A stretch of 64,000 nucleotides of DNA from Pseudomonadota bacterium (GTDB taxonomy: Bacteria > Pseudomonadota > Alphaproteobacteria > Caulobacterales > Caulobacteraceae): positions 1 through 64,000 of the forward strand of contig JAEYNH010000207.1 of NCBI GenBank assembly GCA_023412655.1. The letters run 5' to 3'. The position numbers and the translations under genes are program-made. Positions 20,167-30,363 of the stretch are shown piece after piece (within the stretch, counting starts at the first letter, position 1; each line of letters opens with the position of its first letter). The notes under the pieces are model-generated. The model worked only from the letters and a program-made list of their open reading frames with translations, made no database searches and was not told the DNA's origin.

Positions 20167-21179
20167 AGCCGCTCCAGCAGCCCCTCGAGCCTGGCCATGT
20201 CCTCGGGCAGGGGGCTTTCGAAGCGCATGGCCTCGCCGGTGATCGGATGGACGAACCCCAGCACCGCCGCGTGCAGGGCCTGGCGGTAGAGGCCGGCCTC
20301 GCGGATGGCGGCGCGGACGGCTTCGGCCGGCGGGCCCGAGCCATAGGTGGGATCGCCCAGGCAGGGCGAGCCCTTGGAGGCGAGGTGCACCCGGATCTGG
20401 TGGGTGCGGCCGGTTTCCAGCCGGCACGCCACCCGGCCGGCCAGCGGCCGCTCCTCGGGCCCGAACACGCGCTCCACCAGATAATGGGTGACGGCGTGCC
20501 GGCCGCCGCTCTTCACCATCGCCATCTTCTTGCGGTCGTGGGTGGAGCGGGCGATGGCGCCCTCAATGGTCCCCCGCCGGGGGCTGGGCGCGCCCCGCGT
20601 GAGGGCGATGTACATCCGCTCGATGTCGTGGGCCGCGAACAGGGCCGACAGGCCCTGGTGGGCCGCGTCGGTCTTGGCCACCACCACGACGCCCGAGGTC
20701 TCCTTGTCGATCCGGTGGACGATGCCCGGCCGCGCTACCCCGCCGATGCCCGACAGGCTGTCGCCGCAGTGATGCAGCAGGGCGTTGACCAGGGTGCCGC
20801 TCTCGCTGCCCGGGGCCGGATGCATGGCCAGGCCCGGCGGCTTGTCGATGACGATCAGATGTTCGTCCTCGAACAGCACCTTCAGCGGGATCGCCTCGGG
20901 CTGCGGCTCGGCGGGCTCGGGCGGCGGCACGGCCACGGTGTAGGCGCCGGTGCGGGCCTTGGCCTTGGCGTCGGTCACCGCCACCCCGTCGAACACCACC
21001 TGGCCGGCGGCGATCAGGGCCTGCAGCCGCGCCCGCGAGAGATCGGGCAGCAGGGCGGCGAGCACCTTGTCGATGCGCTCGCCGGCCACGGCCTCGGGCG
21101 CCTCGACGGTGCGCAGCTCGCCGCTGAGGTCTCCGGCGTCCGCGACCTCGCCGATCTCCCCGACGTCCTCAGAGGCCAT
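20163..21179 (-). CDS. RluA/RluD family 23S rRNA pseudouridine synthase
   Basis: A 338-residue enzyme converting uridine to pseudouridine in large-subunit rRNA. An S4 RNA-binding domain occupies about residues 30-90 (AGERIDKVLAALLPDLSRAR, then LQALIAAGQVVFDG). The catalytic Asp is in HRIDKETSGVVVVAKTD; VFEDEHLIVIDKPPGLAMHP and RLETGRTHQIRVHLA are other family motifs. RluD (U1911/1915/1917) is the most likely member by domain make-up and length. The first 30 residues are acidic and probably unstructured. The ATG at 21179 overlaps the ferritin-like gene upstream by 11 bases. Confidence 0.92.
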   Translation of the reverse strand: MASEDVGEIGEVADAGDLSGELRTVEAPEAVAGERIDKVLAALLPDLSRARLQALIAAGQVVFDGVAVTDAKAKARTGAYTVAVPPPEPAEPQPEAIPLKVLFEDEHLIVIDKPPGLAMHPAPGSESGTLVNALLHHCGDSLSGIGGVARPGIVHRIDKETSGVVVVAKTDAAHQGLSALFAAHDIERMYIALTRGAPSPRRGTIEGAIARSTHDRKKMAMVKSGGRHAVTHYLVERVFGPEERPLAGRVACRLETGRTHQIRVHLASKGSPCLGDPTYGSGPPAEAVRAAIREAGLYRQALHAAVLGFVHPITGEAMRFESPLPEDMARLEGLLERL

Positions 21180-21486
21180 GCTTCTCGCTGGCGCCTTCCT
21201 CGTGCCCGGCGATGGAGCCGTCCTTGAACAGATATTCGCGCAACTGCTCGTCCGCCTCCTGGTCGTTGCGGCGCAGCCATTCCAGCACCATGGCCGCGTG
21301 CTCCAGCTCCTCGCGGGCGTTATGCAGCAGGATCTTCTTCAGTTCCTCGTCGTCGCAGTCGTCGGCACGCTGGCGGTACCAGTCCACGGCCTCCAGCTCC
21401 TCGATGATCGAGGTGATGGCGTAGTGCTTGTTGAGGGTGTCGCGCGACAGTTTCTCGCGCGGAACGTGAAGGCCTTCACTCGACAT
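21169..21486 (-). CDS. encapsulated-ferritin-like (EncFtn) protein, no encapsulin nearby
   Basis: A 105-residue two-helix ferritin-like protein. IIEELEAVDWYRQRADDC and REELEHAAMVLEWLRRND match the Rhodospirillum rubrum encapsulated ferritin closely. The three iron-site residues of that protein (Glu32, Glu62, His65) correspond to Glu30, Glu60 and His63 here. Such half-ferritins assemble as annular decamers with a ferroxidase site at the subunit interface, and normally sit inside an encapsulin shell. No encapsulin gene is present in this window and the tail (GSIAGHEEGASEKHGL) lacks the usual cargo-loading peptide. It overlaps the pseudouridine synthase start and is divergent from the PhoD gene. 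Confidence 0.87.
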   Translation of the reverse strand: MSSEGLHVPREKLSRDTLNKHYAITSIIEELEAVDWYRQRADDCDDEELKKILLHNAREELEHAAMVLEWLRRNDQEADEQLREYLFKDGSIAGHEEGASEKHGL

Positions 21487-21551
21487 GGACTGTCATGCTC
21501 CTGTGGTGTTGCGCCGACTAATACGTGGGCGGAGAGGCAGGGGGAACGCTG

Positions 21552-23210
21552 ATGAAGCTGGATAGACGCAAAGCCCTGGCGCTGCTGGGGCTGGGGGCGG
21601 CGACGCCCATCTCGGCGCAAGCCAGCATACCGCTGCCCGACGGCGTGTTCCGTCACGGCGTGGCGAGCGGCGATCCGCTGCATGACCGCGTGGTGATCTG
21701 GACGCGGCTGACCCCGACCTCGGACGCCGGGGCGCCCATGCGAGTGGAATGGCAGGTGGAAGACGCCGCTCGCCCAGGCCGCGCCGTCGCGCGCGGCGTC
21801 GCCACCACGGACGCTTCGCGCGATTTCACGGTCAAGGTGGACGTCACCGGGCTGAAGCCTGCGACGGACTATGTCTATCGCTTCCGCGCCGGGGCGGTCT
21901 CCGCGGAAGGCCGCACGCGCACCCTGCCGAAGGGCTCCACCAAGGACGTGGTCCTGGCGGTGGCCTCCTGCACCCTCTACCCGAACGGCTACTTCAACGC
22001 CTACCGGGCCATCGCCGACCTGCCCCGGGTCGACGCGGTGCTGCACCTGGGCGACTACATCTACGAATACGGCGGGCCGGGCAGCTACGGCATGAACTCG
22101 GCCGTCGCCGCCGAGCGCCCGCACGATCCGCCGAACGAGTGCGTCAGCCTGGCCGACTACCGGCGCCGCCACGCCCAGTACAAGGCCGATCCGGACCTGC
22201 AGGCGGCCCACGCCCGGGCGCCCTGGATCGTCGCCTGGGACGACCACGAGACGGCCAACGACAGCTGGCTGCACGGGGCCCAGAACCACCAGCCCGCCGA
22301 CGAGGGCGACTGGGACGCCCGCAAGGCCGCCGCCCTGAAGGCCTATTACGAGTGGATGCCGATCCGCGAGCCGCGGCCCGGCCAGGACCTGGTCTCGGCC
22401 ACCGAGCGCGCCTTCCACTTCGGCGACCTCGCCAGCCTGATCATGGTGGAGACCCGGCTGGGCGCCCGCGATCGCCAGCTGACCCTCGAGGCCGACCTGC
22501 CGGTGGTGGACGGCAAGCCCGACGTGGCCGCCTTCCGCGCCAGGCTGAACGATCCCGCCCGCCGCATGATGGGCGAGCGGCAGGAGGGCTGGATCGCCGG
22601 CGAACTGGCACGCTCGGTCAAGGCCGGCCACGCCTGGCAGGTGATCGGCAACCAGGTGGTGATGGCCAAGGTGGTCTCGCCGACGCGCAAGGACCTGTCG
22701 CCCGAGCAGCTCGCCAAGGCGACCCCCGCCGCGCTCGCCCGGCTGGACCGGCGCGCCCGGGCCGGCGAGCTCGGCCTGCCGGCGGCCCTCGACATGTGGG
22801 ACGGCTATCCGGTGGATCGCGAGCGGCTCTACGCCCTGTTCCGCCAGACCGGCGCCCGGCCGGTGGTGCTGTCGGGCGACAGCCATTCGTTCTGGGCCAA
22901 TGAGCTGCACGACGAGTCCGGCCGGCGGGTGGCGTGCGAGTTCGGGGCCACCGCCATCACCAGCCCCGGCGGCGGCGAGCTCTCACCGGGGGTGGACGCC
23001 GGCGAGCTGGTGGCCCTGGCCAGCCCCGAGGTGGTCTACAACAACCAGGTGGCCCGGGGCTTCATCCTGCTGACCCTGACCCGGGAGGCGGCCAAGGCCG
23101 AGATGGTGGGCGTCTCCACCATCGTTGCGCGCGACTTCACAGCCGCGCCGGTGGCGAGCTTCCAGGTGACGCCGGAGGGGACGGGCGTGTCGAAGGTGGC
23201 GGCGCTCTAG
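21552..23210 (+). CDS. alkaline phosphatase D (PhoD) family protein, Tat-exported
   Basis: A 552-residue metallophosphoesterase. The N-terminus MKLDRRKALALLGLGAATPI carries a twin-arginine-type signal (DRRKALALLG) ending near SAQA. A PhoD N-terminal domain (VASGDPLHDRVVIWTRLTP) is followed by the metal-binding core: DAVLHLGDYIYEYGG, WDDHETANDSW, and VVLSGDSHSFWANEL. It probably hydrolyses phosphodi- or monoesters in the periplasm using Ca/Fe. The ATG at 21552 is preceded by GGGGGAAC. It is probably monocistronic; its stop overlaps the stop of the LysE gene by four bases. Confidence 0.93.
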   Translation: MKLDRRKALALLGLGAATPISAQASIPLPDGVFRHGVASGDPLHDRVVIWTRLTPTSDAGAPMRVEWQVEDAARPGRAVARGVATTDASRDFTVKVDVTGLKPATDYVYRFRAGAVSAEGRTRTLPKGSTKDVVLAVASCTLYPNGYFNAYRAIADLPRVDAVLHLGDYIYEYGGPGSYGMNSAVAAERPHDPPNECVSLADYRRRHAQYKADPDLQAAHARAPWIVAWDDHETANDSWLHGAQNHQPADEGDWDARKAAALKAYYEWMPIREPRPGQDLVSATERAFHFGDLASLIMVETRLGARDRQLTLEADLPVVDGKPDVAAFRARLNDPARRMMGERQEGWIAGELARSVKAGHAWQVIGNQVVMAKVVSPTRKDLSPEQLAKATPAALARLDRRARAGELGLPAALDMWDGYPVDRERLYALFRQTGARPVVLSGDSHSFWANELHDESGRRVACEFGATAITSPGGGELSPGVDAGELVALASPEVVYNNQVARGFILLTLTREAAKAEMVGVSTIVARDFTAAPVASFQVTPEGTGVSKVAAL

Positions 23211-23848
23211 CGCCGCTCCAGGGCCAAGCGCAGGCCGAACGCCAGGAAGACGCCGCCGGTCAGCCGGTCCAGCCACCGCACCACGCCAGGGCGGCGCAGG
23301 GCCTGGGCGATGGGCTGGGTGGCCGCGATCAGCGCCGCGAACCAGACCGCCGACATCAGCCCGTGCAGGGCGGCGAGGCCGAAGATGAACGGGCCGGCGG
23401 GCGCGCCCTGGGGCAGGAACTGCGGCAGGAAGCTCACGTAGAAGACGCCGACCTTGGGGTTCAGCAGGTTGGTCAGGAAGCCCCGGCGCATCCAGGCCAT
23501 GCTCGAGCCGGCCAGGCCCGAACCGGCGGCGGCTGGGGCGCCGGCCACGTCGAACCGTTCGCGCGGCCGGAGGATCAGGTTCAGCGCCAGCCAGACGAGA
23601 TAGGCCGCCCCGACCCACTTCAGGACGCTGAAGGCGAGCTGCGAGGCGGCGAACAGGGCGCCGAGGCCGAAGGCCGCCGCCGCGCCCCAGACGAGGCAGC
23701 CGGCGATGATTCCCGTCCCGGCGAGGGCCGCCCGCCTGGGCCCCTCGACGGCGGCGGTGCGCAGCACGAGGGCGGTGTCCAGCCCCGGCGTGACGGTGAG
23801 CAGCGCCGCGGCCGCCGAGAACGCCAGCAGGGCCTGGACGACCGTCAC
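23207..23848 (-). CDS. LysE family translocator
   Basis: A 213-residue inner-membrane exporter with about six transmembrane helices. The family start [20 protein letters not shown], the conserved [10 protein letters not shown] after TM1 and [19 protein letters not shown] in the middle are typical of the RhtB/LysE amino-acid exporter superfamily. The exported solute (an amino acid or homoserine-lactone-like compound) cannot be told. The start is GTG at 23848, overlapping the hisI stop by four bases (GTGA), so it is translated after hisI. Confidence 0.92.
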   Translation of the reverse strand: MTVVQALLAFSAAAALLTVTPGLDTALVLRTAAVEGPRRAALAGTGIIAGCLVWGAAAAFGLGALFAASQLAFSVLKWVGAAYLVWLALNLILRPRERFDVAGAPAAAGSGLAGSSMAWMRRGFLTNLLNPKVGVFYVSFLPQFLPQGAPAGPFIFGLAALHGLMSAVWFAALIAATQPIAQALRRPGVVRWLDRLTGGVFLAFGLRLALERR

Positions 23849-24246
23849 GGGCGCTTCACCAGCTTGCCGTTCTCGATGGTGCGGTAGAAGCAGCTGGCCC
23901 GGCCGGTGTGGCAGGCGCCGCCGTCCCCCTGGGGCCAGACCTTCAGCCAGACCGCGTCCTGGTCGCAGTCGATGCGCATCTCCTCCAGGACCTGCACCTG
24001 GCCCGAGGTGGCGCCCTTGTGCCAGAGCTCCTGGCGCGAACGGCTCCAGTAGTGGGCCTCGCCCGTCTCCATGGTGCGGGTGAGGGCCTCGGCGTTCATC
24101 CACGCCAGCATCAGCACCTCGCCGGTCTCGGCGTGGGTGGCGACGGCGGCGATCAGGCCGTTCTCGTCGAAGCGGGGCGCGAGCTTGGCGCCCTCCTCGA
24201 GGAGCTTCTTGTCGGAGAGGGTGGGGAAGCCGGTGGATTGTGTCAT
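23845..24246 (-). CDS. hisI: phosphoribosyl-AMP cyclohydrolase
   Basis: A 133-residue enzyme opening the purine ring of phosphoribosyl-AMP in histidine biosynthesis. Signature segments are [38 protein letters not shown], the metal-binding [12 protein letters not shown] with its cysteine and aspartates, and the zinc-binding [11 protein letters not shown]. It stands alone without a HisE (pyrophosphohydrolase) domain and away from other his genes. It is followed with overlap by the LysE gene and preceded by folE after 17 bases, so folE-hisI-lysE may be one transcript. Confidence 0.97.
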   Translation of the reverse strand: MTQSTGFPTLSDKKLLEEGAKLAPRFDENGLIAAVATHAETGEVLMLAWMNAEALTRTMETGEAHYWSRSRQELWHKGATSGQVQVLEEMRIDCDQDAVWLKVWPQGDGGACHTGRASCFYRTIENGKLVKRP

Positions 24247-24263
24247 GGCTTCCCCTTAGCCCG

Positions 24264-24893
24264 CTACTTGCGGTTCACGAAGTCGAGGAAGCGCTGGCGC
24301 AGCGTCGGATCGGTCTTGAAGACCCCGGTGAACTGGGTGGTGATCGTCGAGACGTGGCGGTGGTGCACGCCCCGGGTGGTCATGCACTGGTGGGCCGCGT
24401 CGATCAGCACGGCGACGCCGGCCGGGCGCAGGCTGTCGGTGATGGCGTCGGCGATCTGCTGGGTCATGGTCTCCTGGGTCTGGAGACGGCGGGCGAAGAT
24501 CTCGACCACCTTGGCCAGCTTGGAGATGCCCACCACCCGGTTGGTCGGCATGTAGGCCACATAGGCCTTGCCGAGGAACGGGGCCATGTGGTGCTCGCAG
24601 TGGCTCTCCACCTCGATGTCGCGCAGCATGACGATGTCGTCATAGCCCTGCACGTCCTCGAAGGTGCGCGACAGCTCCTTGGCCGGGTCGGCGCGATAGC
24701 CCTCGAACCATTCCTCATAGGCGTCCACCACGCGCTTGGGCGTGTCGATCACGCCTTCCCGGCGCGGGTCGTCGCCGGCCCAGGCGATCAGCGTGCGGAC
24801 GGCCTCCATGGCCTCCTCGCGGGTGGGGCGCTTGACCGGTTCGAGGTTCTCGTCGGTCCCGATCAGGGTCCGGTCGCGGGAAACGGCATCCAT
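24264..24893 (-). CDS. folE: GTP cyclohydrolase I
   Basis: A 209-residue homodecameric enzyme forming dihydroneopterin triphosphate from GTP, the first step to folate. The zinc-site and catalytic motifs are clear: RDIEVESHCEHHMAPFLGKA, YMPTNRVVGISKLAKVVEIF, RRLQTQETMTQQIADAI and AAHQCMTTRGVHH. The N-terminal 25 residues are a variable extension. The gene is divergent from cysS across 178 bases and precedes hisI on the same strand. Confidence 0.98.
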   Translation of the reverse strand: MDAVSRDRTLIGTDENLEPVKRPTREEAMEAVRTLIAWAGDDPRREGVIDTPKRVVDAYEEWFEGYRADPAKELSRTFEDVQGYDDIVMLRDIEVESHCEHHMAPFLGKAYVAYMPTNRVVGISKLAKVVEIFARRLQTQETMTQQIADAITDSLRPAGVAVLIDAAHQCMTTRGVHHRHVSTITTQFTGVFKTDPTLRQRFLDFVNRK

Positions 24894-25071
24894 TGAGAGC
24901 GGTCTTCCTGAGGGCTGAGTTGCGCCGGGACGAAGGCCCCGGAAATGACGCGTGCCACCCTATGTCCTTCCGGTGGAGCGCGACGTGGCGCCCCGTCCGG
25001 GCGATCTGTATATGGGGCGGAACCCCTTACCGGCAACCTTGCCGCAGCGTTAGCGTGACTGTGACTTCCGA
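24894..25071. other. divergent folE/cysS intergenic region
   Basis: This 178-bp spacer contains no gene. The last bases before cysS include a tandem GTGACT-GTGACT and no Shine-Dalgarno sequence, so cysS may be translated from a short or leaderless transcript. Confidence 0.4.
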
Positions 25072-26486
<1,415 letters not shown>

Positions 26487-26487
<1 letters not shown>

Positions 26488-27053
26488 TGGCCTTCAAGCC
26501 GGGCGAGCTGAAATCCCAGCCCTTCGGCCGCGGCGGCGGCATGGGCCCCAAGACCATGAGCCTCAAGACCGAGGGCCGGCCTCCGCCGCCCAAGGGGCCG
26601 CGCGGCTACCGGGTGGAAGATCGCATCGGCGTCCAGGCGCCCGCCGAGGTGATCTGGGACGTGATCTACGACCTGGAGCGCTGGGCCGAGTGGAACCCCA
26701 CCTATCCCAAGGCCTCGGGCGTCATCCGCATCGGCGAGCTGCTGACCGTCACCCTGGCCCTGCCGGGACAGGCCCATCAGGAGCTGCGGCCGCGGGTGCT
26801 GGAGTGGGTGCCCCACGAGCAGCTGCACTGGCAGCTCTCCATGCTCGGCGGGATGATCAAGACCCTGCGCTACGTCGAGATCCAGTCGCTGGCCGAGGCC
26901 AGCTGCATCGTCGACAACGGCGAGATCTTCGGCGGCCTCATGGGGCCCTCGCTGGGCCGGCGGATGTCCCGGCCGGTGCGGCAGGGCTTCAGGGCCATGA
27001 ACGAGGCGCTGAAGGCCCGCGCCGAGGAGATATGGACCGCCCGCAAGGGCTGA
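26487..27053 (+). CDS. SRPBCC family protein
   Basis: A 188-residue START/Bet v1-like protein. Residues about 45-185 form the lipid-binding-fold domain (VQAPAEVIWDVIYDLERWAE, then WNPTYPKASG and LPGQAHQELRPRVLEWVPHE), preceded by a Gly/Pro/Lys-rich tail. Family members bind hydrophobic ligands; no ligand can be named. The ATG at 26487 shares one base with the cysS stop; a GTG one codon earlier is also possible. It is followed after 78 bases by the sulfatase gene on the same strand. Confidence 0.82.
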
Positions 27054-27131
27054 GCCTTCCCGCCGCAAGCTTGGCGGCGGCTCCGTCCTCCCCCATGGTG
27101 TCGGCAACGACAAGACAATGGAGGGGCGGAA

Positions 27132-29366
27132 ATGGCGGCGCAGATCGGGCGTACGGTGGCGGAATCCACGCCGGAATGGCCGGAGGTTCCCAGGCCCCCG
27201 AAGGGCGCGCCGAACATCCTGGTCGTGCTGTTCGATGACGTCGGCTTCTCGGACTTCGGCTGCTACGGCTCGCCGATCCGCACCCCCACCATCGACGCCC
27301 TGGCGGCCGAGGGCCTGAGGCTCGCCGGCTTCCACACCACGGCCATGTGCTCGACCACCCGGGCGGCCCTGCTCACCGGCCGCAACCACCATTCGGTGGG
27401 CGTGGGCTGCCTGGCTAACTTCGATTCCGGCTTCCCCGGCTATCGCGGCAAGATCGCCCGGGAGGCTGGCACGCTGCCCGAGATGCTGCGCCCGCACGGC
27501 TACCGGAACTACATGGTCGGCAAGTGGCATGTGACGCCGCTCACCGAGACCGGACCCACCGGGCCCTTCGACGGCTGGCCCCTGGGGCGGGGCTTCGACC
27601 GCTTCTACGGCTTCATGGACGCCGAGACCGACCAGTACGCGCCCGAACTCGTGCGGGACAACACGCCCATCGCCCCGCCCGGGACCTTCGCCGACGGCTA
27701 CCACCTGACCGAGGATCTGGTGGACCAGTCGATCCGCTACATCGCCGACCACCTCGCCGATGCGCCGGACAAGCCCTGGCTGCTGTGGCTGGCGCCCGGC
27801 GCCTGCCATGCGCCGCACCAGGCCCCCGCCGAGCTGATCAGGAGCTACGACGCGGTGTTCAAGGACGGCTGGGACGTGGAGCGCCAGCGCCGGCTCGAGC
27901 GGCAGAAGGCCATGGGCGTCGTCCCGCCCGACACCCGCCTGCCGCCGCCCAACGACGGCGTACGCCCCTGGGACAGCTACGAGCCCGACGAACAGCGCCT
28001 GTTCACCCGCCTGCAGAGCGCCTTCGCCGCCATGCTGGATCACGCCGACCAGCATCTCGGGCGGCTGGTGGACTTCCTCGAGCGGGCGGGCGTCCGCGAC
28101 GACACCCTGATCCTCGTGCTGTCCGACAACGGCGCCAGCCAGGAGGGCGGGCCGCAGGGCTTCGTCAACGCCATGGGGCCGTTCAACTTCCGCGGCGAGC
28201 CGATGACCGAGAAGATCGCCCGGATCGACGACATCGGCGGCCCCGACACCCATTCCAACTTCCCGCAGGGCTGGGCCATGGCGTCCAACACGCCCCTGCG
28301 CCGCTACAAGCAGAACACCCACGGGGGCGGCATCCGGGACCCGCTGGTGGTCTCCTGGCCCAGAGGGCTCGCCGCCCGTGGCGAGGTGCGGCAGCGCTTC
28401 GCCCACGCCTGCGACCTGACGCCGACCCTGCTGGAGCTGATCGGGGTGACGCCGCCCGGGAGCGTGCAGGGCGTGCCCCAGACGCCGCTGGAGGGCGAGA
28501 GCTTCGCCGCCGCCCTGCGCGACCCTGAGGCTCCGCGCCGGGCGAGCCCCCAGTACTTCGAGATGTTCGGCCACCGGGGCCTGTGGAAGGACGGGTGGAA
28601 GGCGGTGGCCTTCCACCCGCCGGGTACGCCGTTCGAGGACGACCGCTGGGAGCTCTACCACCTCGACGCCGACTTCTCGGAAAGCGAGGATCTGGCCGAG
28701 CGCGAGCCCGAGCGGCTGCAGGCGCTGGTGGACGAATGGTGGCGGCAGGCCGAGGCCAGCAAGGTGCTGCCCCTGGACGACCGCTTCGGGCCGCGGTTCG
28801 CCGAGAACGCAGCGCGGTTCCAGGGGGCGCGCCGCCGGTTCGTCTTCCACGCCGGCATGGGTCACCTGCCCACCGACGTGGCCCCGGATGTCCGGGCCCG
28901 CACCTATCGGATCGAGGCCGAGGTACGACTCAAGGGCGGCGAGGAGGGCGTCCTGCTCGCCCACGGCGACGCCACCAGCGGCTATTCGCTGTACGTCCAG
29001 GGCGGGCGGCTGAAGCATACCCTGAACATCGGCGGCGAGAAGACCACGGTGGTCTCGGACCGGCCGGTGGCCGCGGGCGCCACCCGGCTCGGCGTTGTCT
29101 CACGCAAGGTCGGCGAGGGGCCGGAGCGGACCTTTACCCTCACCATCGACGGCGAGCCGGCGGGCGAGGTGACGGCCACCACCGGCTTCCACACCCTGAT
29201 CTCCTGGTCGGGCCTCGACATCGGCCTCGACCGGGGCAGCCCGGTGGCCGACTACGCCGCCCCGTTCGCCTTCACCGGCGCCCTGCGCAAGGTGACGGTG
29301 AGCATGGACGGTGACCAGGCCCTGGACGGCGCAGCCGTGGGTGAGGCCGAGATGGCGCGGCAGTAG
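27132..29366 (+). CDS. arylsulfatase (type I sulfatase family)
   Basis: A 744-residue hydrolase of the alkaline-phosphatase superfamily, cleaving sulfate esters. The metal-site start NILVVLFDDVGFSDFGCYG holds Asp35-Asp36, and LVLSDNGASQEGG supplies later ligands. The modification motif around Cys73 reads CSTTRAALLTGRNHH: Cys and Arg fit C-x-P-x-R, but Thr replaces Pro, so conversion of Cys to formylglycine is not certain. The last 170 residues form a beta-sandwich-like domain (GYSLYVQGGRLKHTLNIGGE). No signal peptide is seen, so it is probably cytoplasmic, and no maturase gene is nearby. Confidence 0.92.
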   Translation: MAAQIGRTVAESTPEWPEVPRPPKGAPNILVVLFDDVGFSDFGCYGSPIRTPTIDALAAEGLRLAGFHTTAMCSTTRAALLTGRNHHSVGVGCLANFDSGFPGYRGKIAREAGTLPEMLRPHGYRNYMVGKWHVTPLTETGPTGPFDGWPLGRGFDRFYGFMDAETDQYAPELVRDNTPIAPPGTFADGYHLTEDLVDQSIRYIADHLADAPDKPWLLWLAPGACHAPHQAPAELIRSYDAVFKDGWDVERQRRLERQKAMGVVPPDTRLPPPNDGVRPWDSYEPDEQRLFTRLQSAFAAMLDHADQHLGRLVDFLERAGVRDDTLILVLSDNGASQEGGPQGFVNAMGPFNFRGEPMTEKIARIDDIGGPDTHSNFPQGWAMASNTPLRRYKQNTHGGGIRDPLVVSWPRGLAARGEVRQRFAHACDLTPTLLELIGVTPPGSVQGVPQTPLEGESFAAALRDPEAPRRASPQYFEMFGHRGLWKDGWKAVAFHPPGTPFEDDRWELYHLDADFSESEDLAEREPERLQALVDEWWRQAEASKVLPLDDRFGPRFAENAARFQGARRRFVFHAGMGHLPTDVAPDVRARTYRIEAEVRLKGGEEGVLLAHGDATSGYSLYVQGGRLKHTLNIGGEKTTVVSDRPVAAGATRLGVVSRKVGEGPERTFTLTIDGEPAGEVTATTGFHTLISWSGLDIGLDRGSPVADYAAPFAFTGALRKVTVSMDGDQALDGAAVGEAEMARQ

Positions 29367-29369
29367 GCC

Positions 29370-29726
29370 TCAGCCCTCCACGAAGGTGGTGAACCCGCCG
29401 TAGATCATCCGCTTGCCGTCGAACGGGGTGTTGGAAGGATCGTAGGCGTTCATCCTCGGGTCCTTCATGACCTCGGCGTTGATGCGGTCGCGATCCTCCC
29501 GGCTCCTGTAGGTGATCCAGGAGAAGATCACCGTCTCGTCGGGCGTTGCCTGGACGGCCCGGGGGAAGGACGTGAGTTCGCCGTAGGGCACGTCGTCGGC
29601 GACGCATTCCATGTAGGACAGCGCCCCGTACTCCATCCAGCAGGTCCGGCCGAGCTCGGCCATCTTGCGGTACTCATCCAGCTTGTCCTTGGGGACGGCG
29701 AGCACGAAACCATCGACATAGGCCAT
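29370..29726 (-). CDS. DUF1428 domain-containing protein
   Basis: A 118-residue protein that matches DUF1428 (dimeric alpha-beta barrel fold) over its whole length: MAYVDGFVLAVPKDKLDEYR, ALSYMECVADDVPYGELTSF, VIFSWITYRSREDRDRIN, DPRMNAYDPSNTPFDGKRM and IYGGFTTFVEG. No enzyme activity is established for the family. A GGAG site precedes the ATG. It converges on the sulfatase gene and is divergent from the Fe-S scaffold gene. Confidence 0.93.
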   Translation of the reverse strand: MAYVDGFVLAVPKDKLDEYRKMAELGRTCWMEYGALSYMECVADDVPYGELTSFPRAVQATPDETVIFSWITYRSREDRDRINAEVMKDPRMNAYDPSNTPFDGKRMIYGGFTTFVEG

Positions 29727-29819
29727 TGGAGAGCTCCTTCTCCGGCGGACGTTCCTCCGAAAGGACGATCTGGCTGCCGGCGGACCGACACCTCAAGGGA
29801 ACTTTTTCCGCCCGCCGAT

Positions 29820-29849
29820 TTGACAGGCGCAGGTCCGGCGCCGACTTAA
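29820..29849 (+). promoter_or_regulatory. possible promoter of the Fe-S scaffold gene
   Basis: TTGACAG at 29820-29826 is followed after about 14-18 bases by an AT-leaning stretch (GACTTAAG). Transcription would begin only a few bases before the ATG at 29858, and no Shine-Dalgarno sequence is present, which fits a leaderless message. Confidence 0.35.
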
Positions 29850-29857
29850 GGCGCGCG

Positions 29858-30307
29858 ATGATCGACGACCTCTACTCGGCCAGGCTGTTGCGGCTGGCGG
29901 CGGAAATCCCGCACGCCGGGCGCCTTCCCGCGCCCGACGCCTCGGCCGAGAAGGTGTCGAAGCTCTGCGGCAGCCGGGTGGTGGTGGACGTCACCGTGGC
30001 CGACCGGCGCGTCACCGGCTTCGCCCAGGACGTGAAGGCATGCGCCCTGGGCCAGGCGGCCGCCTCGGTGCTCGGCTCGGGCGTCGTCGGGGCCAGCCTT
30101 CCCGAGCTGGAAGTGGCCGCCGACCAGTTCCGTGCTATGTTGAAGACGGGCGGACCGCCGCCCGAAGGACGCTTTGCGGATCTAGCGATGTTGGCCCCGG
30201 TGAAGGACTATCCCGCCCGCCACGCCTCGACGCTCCTGGCGTTCGAGGCCGCCGTGGAGGCTGTCCGGGCGGCGATTGCGCGAACTAGCCCCGCCGGCGC
30301 GGCTTGA
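29858..30307 (+). CDS. iron-sulfur cluster assembly scaffold protein (NifU/IscU-like)
   Basis: A 149-residue IscU-fold protein. Cys37 (VSKLCGSRVV) and Cys62 (KACALGQAAASVL) match two of the three scaffold cysteines. The third, usually after a histidine in the HC motif, is replaced: the sequence is DYPARHAST, with His122-Ala123. This looks like the alphaproteobacterial IscU-related group rather than canonical IscU. No isc or suf genes are adjacent. The ATG at 29858 lacks a Shine-Dalgarno sequence. The next gene is yidD, 56 bases on. Confidence 0.82.
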   Translation: MIDDLYSARLLRLAAEIPHAGRLPAPDASAEKVSKLCGSRVVVDVTVADRRVTGFAQDVKACALGQAAASVLGSGVVGASLPELEVAADQFRAMLKTGGPPPEGRFADLAMLAPVKDYPARHASTLLAFEAAVEAVRAAIARTSPAGAA

Positions 30308-30363
30308 TCCTCTCGTAGAGCCCGCGTAACGCAGGGCCGAACCCAAAAGCTTCCGCCGCCGGC

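Noticed and set aside
21169..23210. An encapsulin shell gene or cargo operon beside the ferritin-like gene
   Set aside because: Neither flank encodes an HK97-fold protein: one is a pseudouridine synthase and the other a PhoD phosphatase.
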